Of a stretch of 33,874 bases of DNA, positions 25,211 to 33,017 are shown piece by piece; the stretch's first letter is position 1; each line of letters starts with the position of its first letter. The notes beneath the pieces are model-generated. The model saw nothing but the letters and a program-made list of their open reading frames with translations. It did no database searches and had not been told where the DNA came from. The position numbers and the translations under genes are program-made. The stretch comes from Dysgonamonadaceae bacterium (lineage in GTDB: Bacteria > Bacteroidota > Bacteroidia > Bacteroidales > Azobacteroidaceae), in NCBI GenBank assembly GCA_031287395.1, contig JAITTA010000287.1, positions 1-33,874 of the forward strand, read 5' to 3'.

Positions 25211-25678
25211 ATGGAAAGGAAAATTGACATTCAGTTATCGCCTTGGGTTTATACAGTATTTTTTGCCCTTATGGTTTGCGCAATTGTTTTCATAGAAAAT
25301 TACTGTCAGAGGGGAGTGCCGTTTTGCAAAATGATTATTGTTGCTGTTTTTATGCTCTCGCTATTTATTGTTTCGGCAGTAGTTTTATACAAATCGTTCA
25401 AAATAAATGTGGAAAACAATGAAAAACAAAAAGAGTTTGAGCGCAAAAAGGAATGGGAAACATTTCAGCACAGTCTTTATAAAGAAGAAAGAGAGGAAAA
25501 ATGGCATTACGATGCAATAAAGGCGCTTATTGAGAAATTAGACGACAAGGAAATTAAAGAGGAGTTTCCATTAAAAAAAGAAGTTGAAACATTAAAAACT
25601 GACTTGGCTGAACTGAAAAAAGAAAAAGATAAAAAATATTTCGTTGAGTTCGTAAATTCCTTAAAATCCAAAAAATAA
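25211..25678 (+). CDS. Small two-helix membrane protein with cytoplasmic coiled coil, unknown
   Basis: A 155-residue protein I cannot assign to a family. It has two hydrophobic helices (about 12-30 and 39-62) and then a highly charged stretch (64-140) rich in Glu and Lys with heptad-like spacing, as in a coiled coil, ending in KYFVEFVNSLKSKK. There is no signal peptide; both termini should face the cytoplasm. It begins 5 nt after corA and ends 4 nt before cmr1, so it is translated as part of the CRISPR operon. A role as partner, regulator or assembly factor of CorA is inferred from position and topology only. Composition is very AT-rich (14 G+C in the 60 bases from 25381). Confidence 0.75.
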   Translation: MERKIDIQLSPWVYTVFFALMVCAIVFIENYCQRGVPFCKMIIVAVFMLSLFIVSAVVLYKSFKINVENNEKQKEFERKKEWETFQHSLYKEEREEKWHYDAIKALIEKLDDKEIKEEFPLKKEVETLKTDLAELKKEKDKKYFVEFVNSLKSKK

Positions 25679-25682
25679 TAAT

Positions 25683-26912
25683 ATGAATACATTAACGGTA
25701 ACATTAAAACAGCACACCCCCCTGATTCATTTTCAGCATGATCAGGAGGGCGCAACGCTTCGGGCTTCGGAAGTGAAGCCGAAGTTGGACAGGTTTATAT
25801 TGACGAAACTTGGCAATGGCGATTATGGAAAAGGTAAAACTGAAGCTAAAAAGAGTGGTTTGACAATCGGAGGTCAAGAAACAGCGTTGGATTATAAAAT
25901 GAAATTTATTGTTAATGAAGCACCTGAAATTTTCTACAACAATGAAGTTCAAAAAGACCGGCAGGGAAATGCACAAACCGTTATTCGTAAAGACGGACGG
26001 ATTATTAAGAAACTTAAACCATATCCACTTTTCTTTGCCAATTTGAATACAAACATAGACAATCCTTTGGAATACAAATGTTTCAGTATGCTTCATAAAC
26101 CTTTTGAAATGAAATTGCAAAGTTTTAACAAAGATTTATTGGATCAAATAGAGAAGCAGACCATAAACTTAGGTCAATTCTTTCAATATACAAACTTTGG
26201 CACTCGACAATCAAAGGGATTTGGTTCTTTTTATATTGAGGAAAATGATAAATTGCACGAAGATATTGAGGATTTAAAATACCGATTCAGTGTCGATGTC
26301 AGAAGTGAAAGTAAAAAGTGGCTTGATTTGTTTACTGCAATTGATCTATTTTATAAATCTTTGCGCAGTGGAATTAACATTTGTTGGGGTGATAAATTCT
26401 ATATGAAACCGGCTATTTTTCAATATGCAAAAGATAGAAATTACGATTGGGACAAAAAATTAATAAAGGATTTCTTTTTTAATAATAATTCTCCAAAACA
26501 ACAGAATGATTTTTTATTTAAGGACTTACTTGGATTATCAAGTGAAGAAAGCTGGATGTCATACGGGACAAATATCTCTAAGGAACATTCAACGTCAGAT
26601 ATTAAACGGTTTCAATCTCCAATTATCATCAAACCAATATTGAGAGATGGATATTTTGACGTTTTTGTAGATGCAAACCCAAATGCTAAAGAATTGTTTG
26701 AAAAGTATTGCGGCCAAGTATTTAATATAATACGGTCTAAGAATCCTGAAGAGAAACTTAAATTGAAAACATTTCCCAACTTTGACATTAATGATTTTCT
26801 TGAATTTGCTCTATTGAAAAATGATATTGGCAGATTGACTACGGGTATAAATCACGAAAAATTTTTAGAATTAACAAATATTTATAATGAAATAAAGAAA
26901 GAACATGAATAA
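25683..26912 (+). CDS. cmr1: Cmr1, RAMP subunit of the type III-B complex
   Basis: A 409-residue subunit expected at the head of the Cmr complex, where it helps capture target RNA. The start KQHTPLIHFQHDQEGATLR and the EVKPKLDRFI segment match the opening of Cmr1 proteins, and NFGTRQSKGFGSF (171-183) is the glycine-rich RAMP loop. The long middle and C-terminal part is poorly conserved, as is usual for Cmr1. The gene ends by overlapping cas10 by 8 nt. It is one of the most AT-rich in the operon (10 G+C in the 60 bases from 26461). Identity as Cmr1 and not another RAMP rests partly on its place before cas10 and on the presence of cmr3-6. Confidence 0.8.
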   Translation: MNTLTVTLKQHTPLIHFQHDQEGATLRASEVKPKLDRFILTKLGNGDYGKGKTEAKKSGLTIGGQETALDYKMKFIVNEAPEIFYNNEVQKDRQGNAQTVIRKDGRIIKKLKPYPLFFANLNTNIDNPLEYKCFSMLHKPFEMKLQSFNKDLLDQIEKQTINLGQFFQYTNFGTRQSKGFGSFYIEENDKLHEDIEDLKYRFSVDVRSESKKWLDLFTAIDLFYKSLRSGINICWGDKFYMKPAIFQYAKDRNYDWDKKLIKDFFFNNNSPKQQNDFLFKDLLGLSSEESWMSYGTNISKEHSTSDIKRFQSPIIIKPILRDGYFDVFVDANPNAKELFEKYCGQVFNIIRSKNPEEKLKLKTFPNFDINDFLEFALLKNDIGRLTTGINHEKFLELTNIYNEIKKEHE

Positions 26913-28437
26913 GTATTTTGCTATCACAATTGGGCCGGTCATCAGGACATTATCCATGGCTAGAAAACCTCGTGAGCTATGGTCGGCGAGCTATATGTTT
27001 TCAAAATTGATGGAAAAATTAAGAGCCGAAATTCCGGAAGACGCAATCATATCTCCGGCAACAAGAGGAAACAAGGATATTGGCGACGTAGGGCTTTATC
27101 CTGATCGGATATATTTTAAAAATCCTGGAAATGGCTGGGATATAAACAAAGTAATTGACTGTGTAAAAGTAAATTATGCTGATGAAATTGTAATTTGTGC
27201 CGATTATTTTAGAATTTATGCTGTTGAGATTGAAGCGGACGGTGATGAGGATATTATTAAAAAATTGAATGAACGTTTGGATTGTTTGGAATTATGCAAT
27301 ATAGCTCTTCCTCAAGATACAGAAAATTCTGTATTTAATTCCATTATTGGGAATAAAATATGGACAAAATATCACAAATCCGGAAAACAGATTGAGACGT
27401 TAGCCGAAATTGCCTCTGCGCAATTAGAGCAAATAGATGAGAATGGCTATAAAAAATGTTTGAGTCAAAATAAGGGACAAGACAACGAGGATAAACTTAT
27501 AAAAGAACTCAAAAATAAATTTCCTGAGAAATTCATAACGCCTCATAAGTATATTTGTATTGTACATGCCGACGGAGATAATATAGGTACAATTGCAGGA
27601 TCCGTTACAATTGAAGAATTGAAGACTTTATCCCAACGATTACTGAAATTTGGAGACAAGGCATGCGAATCTATCAAACAATACCAAGGTTTCCCTATTT
27701 ATGCGGGTGGAGACGATTTGCTTTTCATTGCTCCTGTTGTTTCCGGAAAAGAAGAAACCAGGACAATTTTTGATTTGATAAAGCAAATTGATGATGATTT
27801 TAAAGAGACGAAAGTTTCGGAAATAACCGGAAAGGATAATAAAGGAAATACATTAGTTCCTGCCATGTCATATGGAATCTCAATTACCTATTATAAATAT
27901 CCTTTATATGAGTCCTTGGAAATGTCAAGAAATCTTTTATTTGGCATCTCCAAAGAACTAAAGAAAAAGGATGAAAAGGGAAAAGATACAGATGAAAAAT
28001 TGAAAAATGCAATTGCATGGACACTACAGAGAGGAAGTGGTGCCACAGTAACTGGAGTTTTTTCTAAAGGTTCTGAAAATTCTAAAGATTCTGAAAAGTT
28101 ATATGAGGCATATCAATCTCTGATAAAAAGTATTAACGTGAAGACTGATAAAAATTTAGTTTCGGCTGTCGCTCACAAAATTAAGAACAATGAAGAATTG
28201 CTGGGTTTATTTATGGGGACAGCTAATCAAGATGAACGGTTAGTTGCCTTTTTTAAAAATTATCTTGAATATGAAACAAAAAAAGCAGATGAAAAAATAT
28301 ATCTGGATGCCGTAAAAGGATTATTTAAAGTATTACAATCGACAACAAATAATATCAAAGAAACAACAAAAATAATTTATGCGATGCTTCGTACGGCAAA
28401 ATTTATAAAAGGTTTGGAGGACGATAAAGATGAATAG
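26905..28437 (+). CDS. cas10: Cas10 (Cmr2), signalling subunit without HD nuclease domain
   Basis: The 510-residue large subunit is much shorter than the usual 700-1,000 because no N-terminal HD nuclease domain is present: the protein opens straight into MNKYFAITIGPVIRTLSMAR, with the LWSASYMFSKL segment typical of the first palm region. The second palm domain keeps the metal and nucleotide site: HADGDNIG (221-228) and YAGGDDLLF (266-274, with Asp270 and Asp271). It should therefore act only by making a nucleotide messenger when target RNA is bound, with no single-stranded DNase activity. This is the arrangement known from the B. fragilis system that links ATP with S-adenosylmethionine. It overlaps cmr1 and cmr3 by 8 nt each, indicating coupled translation. 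Confidence 0.92.
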   Translation: MNKYFAITIGPVIRTLSMARKPRELWSASYMFSKLMEKLRAEIPEDAIISPATRGNKDIGDVGLYPDRIYFKNPGNGWDINKVIDCVKVNYADEIVICADYFRIYAVEIEADGDEDIIKKLNERLDCLELCNIALPQDTENSVFNSIIGNKIWTKYHKSGKQIETLAEIASAQLEQIDENGYKKCLSQNKGQDNEDKLIKELKNKFPEKFITPHKYICIVHADGDNIGTIAGSVTIEELKTLSQRLLKFGDKACESIKQYQGFPIYAGGDDLLFIAPVVSGKEETRTIFDLIKQIDDDFKETKVSEITGKDNKGNTLVPAMSYGISITYYKYPLYESLEMSRNLLFGISKELKKKDEKGKDTDEKLKNAIAWTLQRGSGATVTGVFSKGSENSKDSEKLYEAYQSLIKSINVKTDKNLVSAVAHKIKNNEELLGLFMGTANQDERLVAFFKNYLEYETKKADEKIYLDAVKGLFKVLQSTTNNIKETTKIIYAMLRTAKFIKGLEDDKDE

Positions 28438-29605
28438 ATATTTAATAACATTGACCCCGATAGATAAATTCTTTTTCGGGGGCGAGGCTACTTTCACAAG
28501 AGGGAAGAATAGCGACAATAAAGATTTAAAAAAATTTGACGAATTATATAGTAGTTATGTGGTAAAGTCCAATTTATTACCGCAGCAAACATCTTTACTT
28601 GGTATGTTGAGATTCTTGCTTTTGTCGAATAACAAAGATTTATTTGTGGATAATAAAATTAACGCAGAGAAGAAAAACGATGTTATCGAGTTGATCGGTC
28701 CAACAAGTTTCAATGTTGATGAAAATAATTTTAGCGAAATGAAATTTGGTAAAATTAAATTTGTTTTTCCTTGTTTTATTCAACGTAAAAAAGAAGGGGA
28801 CACCGAATGGGAAAATTTGATTTATGCACCGTTAGATTATTCTTTGAGAAAAGTTTCTTTTGAAAAAGGGAAGTCTTTATTAGATAAAGAAAATAATTTA
28901 ACTCCTATAATTGAGGGTTATGACGCAAAAAAAGGGTTACCGTCTCAATATATCGGATGTAAAACAAAATGGATAGACGAATCCTGCCTATTTAAAAAAG
29001 ATGTGAGAATAGGAATAGACCGGGATATTAAAGGAAAAACAAAAGAAGGGGCTTATTATAAACAAATTTTTTACCGTTTCTCGGATAAATATCCAATCTC
29101 AAAAGAAGAATGTAAATCACATTGCCTGAGATTTGCATTTTATGCAGATTTGGATTATGATATATCTTCAGATCAAAAATTCATTGTTTCGTTAGGCGGC
29201 GACAATTCACAATTTATACTTCAGGCGGAGAAAACAACAGATAATTCTGAAATTCAATTGCCTGAAGCATACTGTAATACAACAAATTTTGATAATTGTT
29301 ATGCTAAAATTGTTCTGATTTCAGATGCTCTTATCAAAAAAGAAACTGTCAATGAATCAATTTTCGGGATAAATGATACCATTATTTTTCGTTTTCTCAC
29401 TTCTGATCTGGATACCGAAAATTACTATAAATTTTCAGGAAATAAGCATTTGAAAAGAAATGAAAAGAAATACAATCTTTATAAGCGTGGTTCTGTTTTT
29501 TATTTCAAAGGTGAAGAAGATGTGAAACATTTTGAAACTGCATTAAAAGAAAACAAACGTTTTCGTCAAATAGGATATAATTATTATCAAACAATTAAAA
29601 AATAA
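28430..29605 (+). CDS. cmr3: Cmr3, crRNA 5'-handle binding RAMP subunit
   Basis: A 391-residue protein with the Cmr3 signatures ITLTPIDKFFFGGEATF near the start, where other members read PLDPFFFG, and SNLLPQQTSLLGMLR (47-61). In known Cmr complexes Cmr3 pairs with Cas10 and holds the 5' tag of the crRNA. The C-terminal YKRGSVFYFKGE and RQIGYNYY segments also fit, the last being the glycine loop region. The gene overlaps cas10 by 8 nt and is followed by cmr4 after 5 nt, the standard order of a III-B operon. Confidence 0.92.
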   Translation: MNRYLITLTPIDKFFFGGEATFTRGKNSDNKDLKKFDELYSSYVVKSNLLPQQTSLLGMLRFLLLSNNKDLFVDNKINAEKKNDVIELIGPTSFNVDENNFSEMKFGKIKFVFPCFIQRKKEGDTEWENLIYAPLDYSLRKVSFEKGKSLLDKENNLTPIIEGYDAKKGLPSQYIGCKTKWIDESCLFKKDVRIGIDRDIKGKTKEGAYYKQIFYRFSDKYPISKEECKSHCLRFAFYADLDYDISSDQKFIVSLGGDNSQFILQAEKTTDNSEIQLPEAYCNTTNFDNCYAKIVLISDALIKKETVNESIFGINDTIIFRFLTSDLDTENYYKFSGNKHLKRNEKKYNLYKRGSVFYFKGEEDVKHFETALKENKRFRQIGYNYYQTIKK

Positions 29606-29610
29606 AAATC

Positions 29611-30393
29611 ATGGAAAATAAAGTATGGTTAATAACCACAAAAACAAATTTGCATGTAGGGAATGAAAATACATCAAATTACGGCTTGATTGATAAATCT
29701 GTTCAACGCGATGTTCTTACCGGATTGCCTTGTATTAATGGCAGTTCCTTGAAAGGCGCGTTAAATGAGTTTTTTGCCGTAAAGAAAACCGGGAAAATAA
29801 ATTTAGTAAAAGTATTTGGAGCCGATAAAATGGACAATAGCAAAGATAAAGAAACGAGAAAAGGCGAATATTCCTTTTTGGACGCACAATTATTGTCTAT
29901 TCCGGTACAGAGCAATAACCGCTTGTTCTATCGGGCAACTTCGCCGGGTATATTGAAAAAATTTGTTGAGCAACTGAATTTATTTGGAATAAAATATGAC
30001 GCCTTCAACTTGGGTTTTGACCTTTCCTCTCCAATCGTTTTTACGGAAGATGGGACAAAGTTAGGTGATTTCGATGCAAAAAAAGAAATTGTAAACGATA
30101 CGGTAAAAAGAATTGAAGAATTGATAGGTAAAGACATTGCCATTTTTAATGATGAATACTTTAAAGAATTATGTGGCGATGATAATTTACCTATAATCGC
30201 TCGGAATAAATTAGATAATGGTAAAAGCGAAAACCTTTGGTACGAACAGGCGCTTCCTCAAGAAACTATTTTCTACTCGTTGTTTTTGTCGCTTGAAAAT
30301 GATATTACAAAAGAAATATTGAGTGGAGAAATCGTTCAGATAGGAGCCAATGCAACTATCGGATTCGGATATTGCCAATTCAAACAATTATAA
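29611..30393 (+). CDS. cmr4: Cmr4, backbone RAMP subunit and target-RNA nuclease
   Basis: A 260-residue subunit present in several copies along the crRNA in known Cmr complexes. LHVGNENTSNYGLIDKSVQRD (given in parts: LHVG at 14-17, IDKSVQRD at 27-34) contains Asp28, the counterpart of the catalytic Asp26 of Pyrococcus Cmr4, so cleavage of target RNA should be intact. GLPCINGSSLKGAL (38-51) is the RAMP glycine loop, and the C-terminal QIGANATIGFGYCQF closes the fold. Intact target cutting matters because it ends Cas10 signalling. Spacing is 5 nt after cmr3 and 10 nt before cmr5. Confidence 0.94.
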   Translation: MENKVWLITTKTNLHVGNENTSNYGLIDKSVQRDVLTGLPCINGSSLKGALNEFFAVKKTGKINLVKVFGADKMDNSKDKETRKGEYSFLDAQLLSIPVQSNNRLFYRATSPGILKKFVEQLNLFGIKYDAFNLGFDLSSPIVFTEDGTKLGDFDAKKEIVNDTVKRIEELIGKDIAIFNDEYFKELCGDDNLPIIARNKLDNGKSENLWYEQALPQETIFYSLFLSLENDITKEILSGEIVQIGANATIGFGYCQFKQL

Positions 30394-30403
30394 TTTTACA
30401 GCC

Positions 30404-30790
30404 ATGAGTAAAAAAAGAAATAACGAATTGCTGAAAAAAGCGGAAGAAGCTTTGAGAAAGACGGAATATGTCGATATTCTTAACAACGAAACCATCAAGG
30501 ATTCATATAAAGGTCAAACCGCAGCTTTGGGTGTGACTATTGCCATGAGTGGATTAAGACCTGCTTTGGCAATATACCAGAAGAAAACGGATGAATGTGA
30601 TAAATTGCAGATTTTAAATGCCATTGCCGTAATGATGGGTATAAATCAAATAGATGCAGGAAAAAAACTATTTAGTGATGTGATGAAATGTGATGATGTA
30701 AATCAATTGAATAATTATAAAAGGAATATTATTGACTGTTCCATCGCATTGAAACAGATAATTCAAACTTATAAATTAGTTAAACTATGA
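30404..30790 (+). CDS. cmr5: Cmr5, small helical subunit
   Basis: A 128-residue alpha-helical protein, the usual size for Cmr5, which lines the inner side of the Cmr4 filament. The start at 30404 (MSKKRNNELLKKAEEAL) is chosen because an upstream in-frame ATG at 30350 would lie inside cmr4 and add residues unlike the family. DSYKGQTAALGVTIAMSGL is the conserved Cmr5 segment, where others show YKSLVKKLPALIRQNGL-type sequences. The stop codon overlaps the cmr6 start as ATGA at 30787, so the two are translationally coupled. Confidence 0.88.
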   Translation: MSKKRNNELLKKAEEALRKTEYVDILNNETIKDSYKGQTAALGVTIAMSGLRPALAIYQKKTDECDKLQILNAIAVMMGINQIDAGKKLFSDVMKCDDVNQLNNYKRNIIDCSIALKQIIQTYKLVKL

Positions 30791-31575
30791 AAAATATCAG
30801 TTGGTTGTTTTACAAAGAATATTTTCAGGAAATTGATTTTTCCGGTATCAAGGATATAAATAAAGACATCAAAAATAAGGAACTTATTAAGTCGAGGAAT
30901 TTAAAAATTACGAATGCGGAATTATGTAAAATCGATAATCCTGTTGCAAATCAACGAGTACAGATGCAAATTGAATATCCTGGATTGGCAACAGGGATAG
31001 GAATTAATCATGAAGCATCTGTTGAGGGAGAATTTAAACTGGGTATGCACTTCGATTATACTTATGGTATGCCCGTAATTCATGGTTCTTCCGTCAAAGG
31101 ATTGTTACGTAATGCTTTCCCTGAAAATGAGATAAAAGAGAAAGAAAGGGAAACGGAAGCCGAAAAAGAAAATAGAATCCGGAAAAATAGAATCCGGATT
31201 TGTAAAATAGACCAAATCAGAGAATATCTTGAAAAAGTATCTGAGGATTTGGATATTGATAAATTACGGGATGAAATTTTTGAAAGCGTTGGTTCTATCT
31301 ACAATCGTGACATTTTTTACGACGCTGTAATTGTGAAATCAAACAAGAAAAATAAAATTTTGGCTTCGGATTCTATCACTCCTCATAAGAATCCATTACA
31401 AGAGCCTAATCCGATTACATTCCTGAAGATTGCCTCCGGTGTTACTATAGAATTTCGATTCGATTTGAAAGATGGTATTATTTCTGCAGAAGAGAAATGT
31501 AATATTTTCAAACGTATTCTGTTGGATTATGGCGTCGGAGCTAAAACAAACGTTGGATACGGACAACTAACTTAG
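30787..31575 (+). CDS. cmr6: Cmr6, RAMP subunit at the 3' end of the crRNA
   Basis: A 262-residue RAMP protein. TGIGINHEASVEGEF (69-83) and GMPVIHGSSVKGLLRNAF (94-111) are the Cmr6 signatures, with GSSVKG at 100-105 as the nucleotide-binding glycine loop; ILASDSITPHKNP and the C-terminal LLDYGVGAKTNVGYGQL complete the family pattern. A charged insert at about 112-145 (KEKERETEAEKENRIRKNR) is longer than usual and contains a short duplicated IRKNRIR. With this gene the set cmr1-cmr6 is complete and every subunit looks intact. The next gene starts 15 nt downstream. Confidence 0.92.
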   Translation: MKNISWLFYKEYFQEIDFSGIKDINKDIKNKELIKSRNLKITNAELCKIDNPVANQRVQMQIEYPGLATGIGINHEASVEGEFKLGMHFDYTYGMPVIHGSSVKGLLRNAFPENEIKEKERETEAEKENRIRKNRIRICKIDQIREYLEKVSEDLDIDKLRDEIFESVGSIYNRDIFYDAVIVKSNKKNKILASDSITPHKNPLQEPNPITFLKIASGVTIEFRFDLKDGIISAEEKCNIFKRILLDYGVGAKTNVGYGQLT

Positions 31576-31590
31576 TGAATAGTAGCTGTT

Positions 31591-32994
31591 ATGGATACAT
31601 TGATGAATGAATTATCATATAAAGTTGATATGTTGATCTCAGAACAAAGAGCCTCGAAAAATCGGAGTCGTGTAAAAAATGAAAAAACGAAAAATACAGA
31701 GGATATCCAAAAAGTATTATCCATCTGTGATCAGATAATTAATTTAGATTGTAAAGACAAGCTTTCGGAAAAATATGCAAGGTTCATCAGAGCTGTTTGT
31801 TATTCTGAAAAAGAAAAGTGGTATGATGCATTTAAGGATTTGAAAGATTTGGGTTATGAGGATTATTGGATATACAAACAAAAACGTAAATATACAGGGC
31901 TTTATGACGAGATGATTTCTTGTAACCTTAAAGATTGTGACATAGAAGAAAACAGTGATATATTTCATACTTATCTTTCTAATTGCCATAAGATTTATGA
32001 TTGTATTTTTAAAATTATGGATTTCTTAATTGTAGAAGATGAAAATTTGCGAATAAGCCATTACACAACAAAGAAAACTGTTGAAAAATTATTATTTGAC
32101 AATAGTCCGCTCCGGATGTGTTCAATGGCAACTGCAAATGATCCAAGTGAAGGAAGAGTAATTTATGAATTTTTGGAACATCCTGAATGGTATGATGCAG
32201 TAATTGGAAAAAATAAACTTCAATGTTTTGTTACCTGTTTTACTTTCGATTCAAATTGTCTGAATCATTTTCGTCTTTATGGGAAAGAGAATGAGAAAGA
32301 AGCTACGGGCGTAAGTTTAGGTTTCGAGGCTGAAGCATTTGACTGTTTAATATCAGATCAATTAAAATTTGAAGAAAAGACCCTTTTTTTTGAAAAATAC
32401 AAAAAAGCACATTTGTTCAGATGTCTTTATATTTATCCTGTAACGAAAGATATAATATCTATTGGGCATACAGAATATGAAGAAATAAAAGAAGATTGGG
32501 AGGTTCTAACAAAAGATAAAATGTGTACAATGTTTGAGAAAGAAAAGAAGATAGTATCAGAAGAGAATATGAAGGAAATAAGAACGAAGATGAATGAAAT
32601 GCAAAAAAATATTAATAACTTTATTAATATAGAAGAAAACAAAATTAATATAGAAGAAAATAAAATTATTATAGATGAAAACAAAGCGAAAAGAATAGAA
32701 ATTGTTTCCAAAATGTTGCTGAATTTGAGTTATATTGTTAAACATGCAGCTTTTAAAGAAGAACAGGAGAGTAGATTGTTTTATATTGTAAAACTTAACA
32801 GTACAAAAAGCTATATTAAATTTTGTGATAATTCTCGGAAAATGTATGTGGAGTACGATTTACCAATGGAAAAACTCAAAAAAATTACTTTTGCTCCAAA
32901 AACGACTGAATATTTGCTATTGAAAGACAGGTTAGAATTATTTGATGGTTTTGAAACGGTAGAATGCGTTCAAAGTAAATTACCTATTGCATAA
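31591..32994 (+). CDS. TPR-like/DUF2971 protein in the CRISPR operon, possible accessory effector
   Basis: A 467-residue cytoplasmic protein. Residues about 35-110 look like TPR helices (VLSICDQIINL, KYARFIRAVCYSEKEKWYDAF). Residues about 153-400 match the DUF2971 pattern: RISHYTT (154-160), SMATANDPSEGRV (178-190), FVTCFTFDSNCLNHFRLYG (213-231), GVSLGF and KEEQESRLFY (389-398). DUF2971 proteins are found in defence islands and phage-related settings, but their reaction is not known to me. A helical insert at about 320-370 carries three 7-residue repeats, INIEENK-like (345-365). The gene starts 15 nt after cmr6 on the same strand and shares the low G+C of the operon (12 of 60 bases from 32581), so it very probably belongs to the system. 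Confidence 0.75.
   Translation: MDTLMNELSYKVDMLISEQRASKNRSRVKNEKTKNTEDIQKVLSICDQIINLDCKDKLSEKYARFIRAVCYSEKEKWYDAFKDLKDLGYEDYWIYKQKRKYTGLYDEMISCNLKDCDIEENSDIFHTYLSNCHKIYDCIFKIMDFLIVEDENLRISHYTTKKTVEKLLFDNSPLRMCSMATANDPSEGRVIYEFLEHPEWYDAVIGKNKLQCFVTCFTFDSNCLNHFRLYGKENEKEATGVSLGFEAEAFDCLISDQLKFEEKTLFFEKYKKAHLFRCLYIYPVTKDIISIGHTEYEEIKEDWEVLTKDKMCTMFEKEKKIVSEENMKEIRTKMNEMQKNINNFINIEENKINIEENKIIIDENKAKRIEIVSKMLLNLSYIVKHAAFKEEQESRLFYIVKLNSTKSYIKFCDNSRKMYVEYDLPMEKLKKITFAPKTTEYLLLKDRLELFDGFETVECVQSKLPIA
32623..32685 (+). repeat. Three tandem 21-bp repeats inside the DUF2971 gene
   Basis: Units at 32623-32643, 32644-32664 and 32665-32685 encode INIEENK, INIEENK and IIIDENK. Units 1 and 2 differ at one base; unit 3 has diverged further. 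The reading frame is kept, so copy number could change without breaking the gene. Confidence 0.8.
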
Positions 32995-33017
32995 ATTAAA
33001 TTATTAATTTAGATATA

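Noticed and set aside
30350..30403. Longer start for cmr5 inside cmr4
   Set aside because: The extra 18 residues come from the overlapping cmr4 end and do not look like Cmr5; the ATG at 30404 fits family length.
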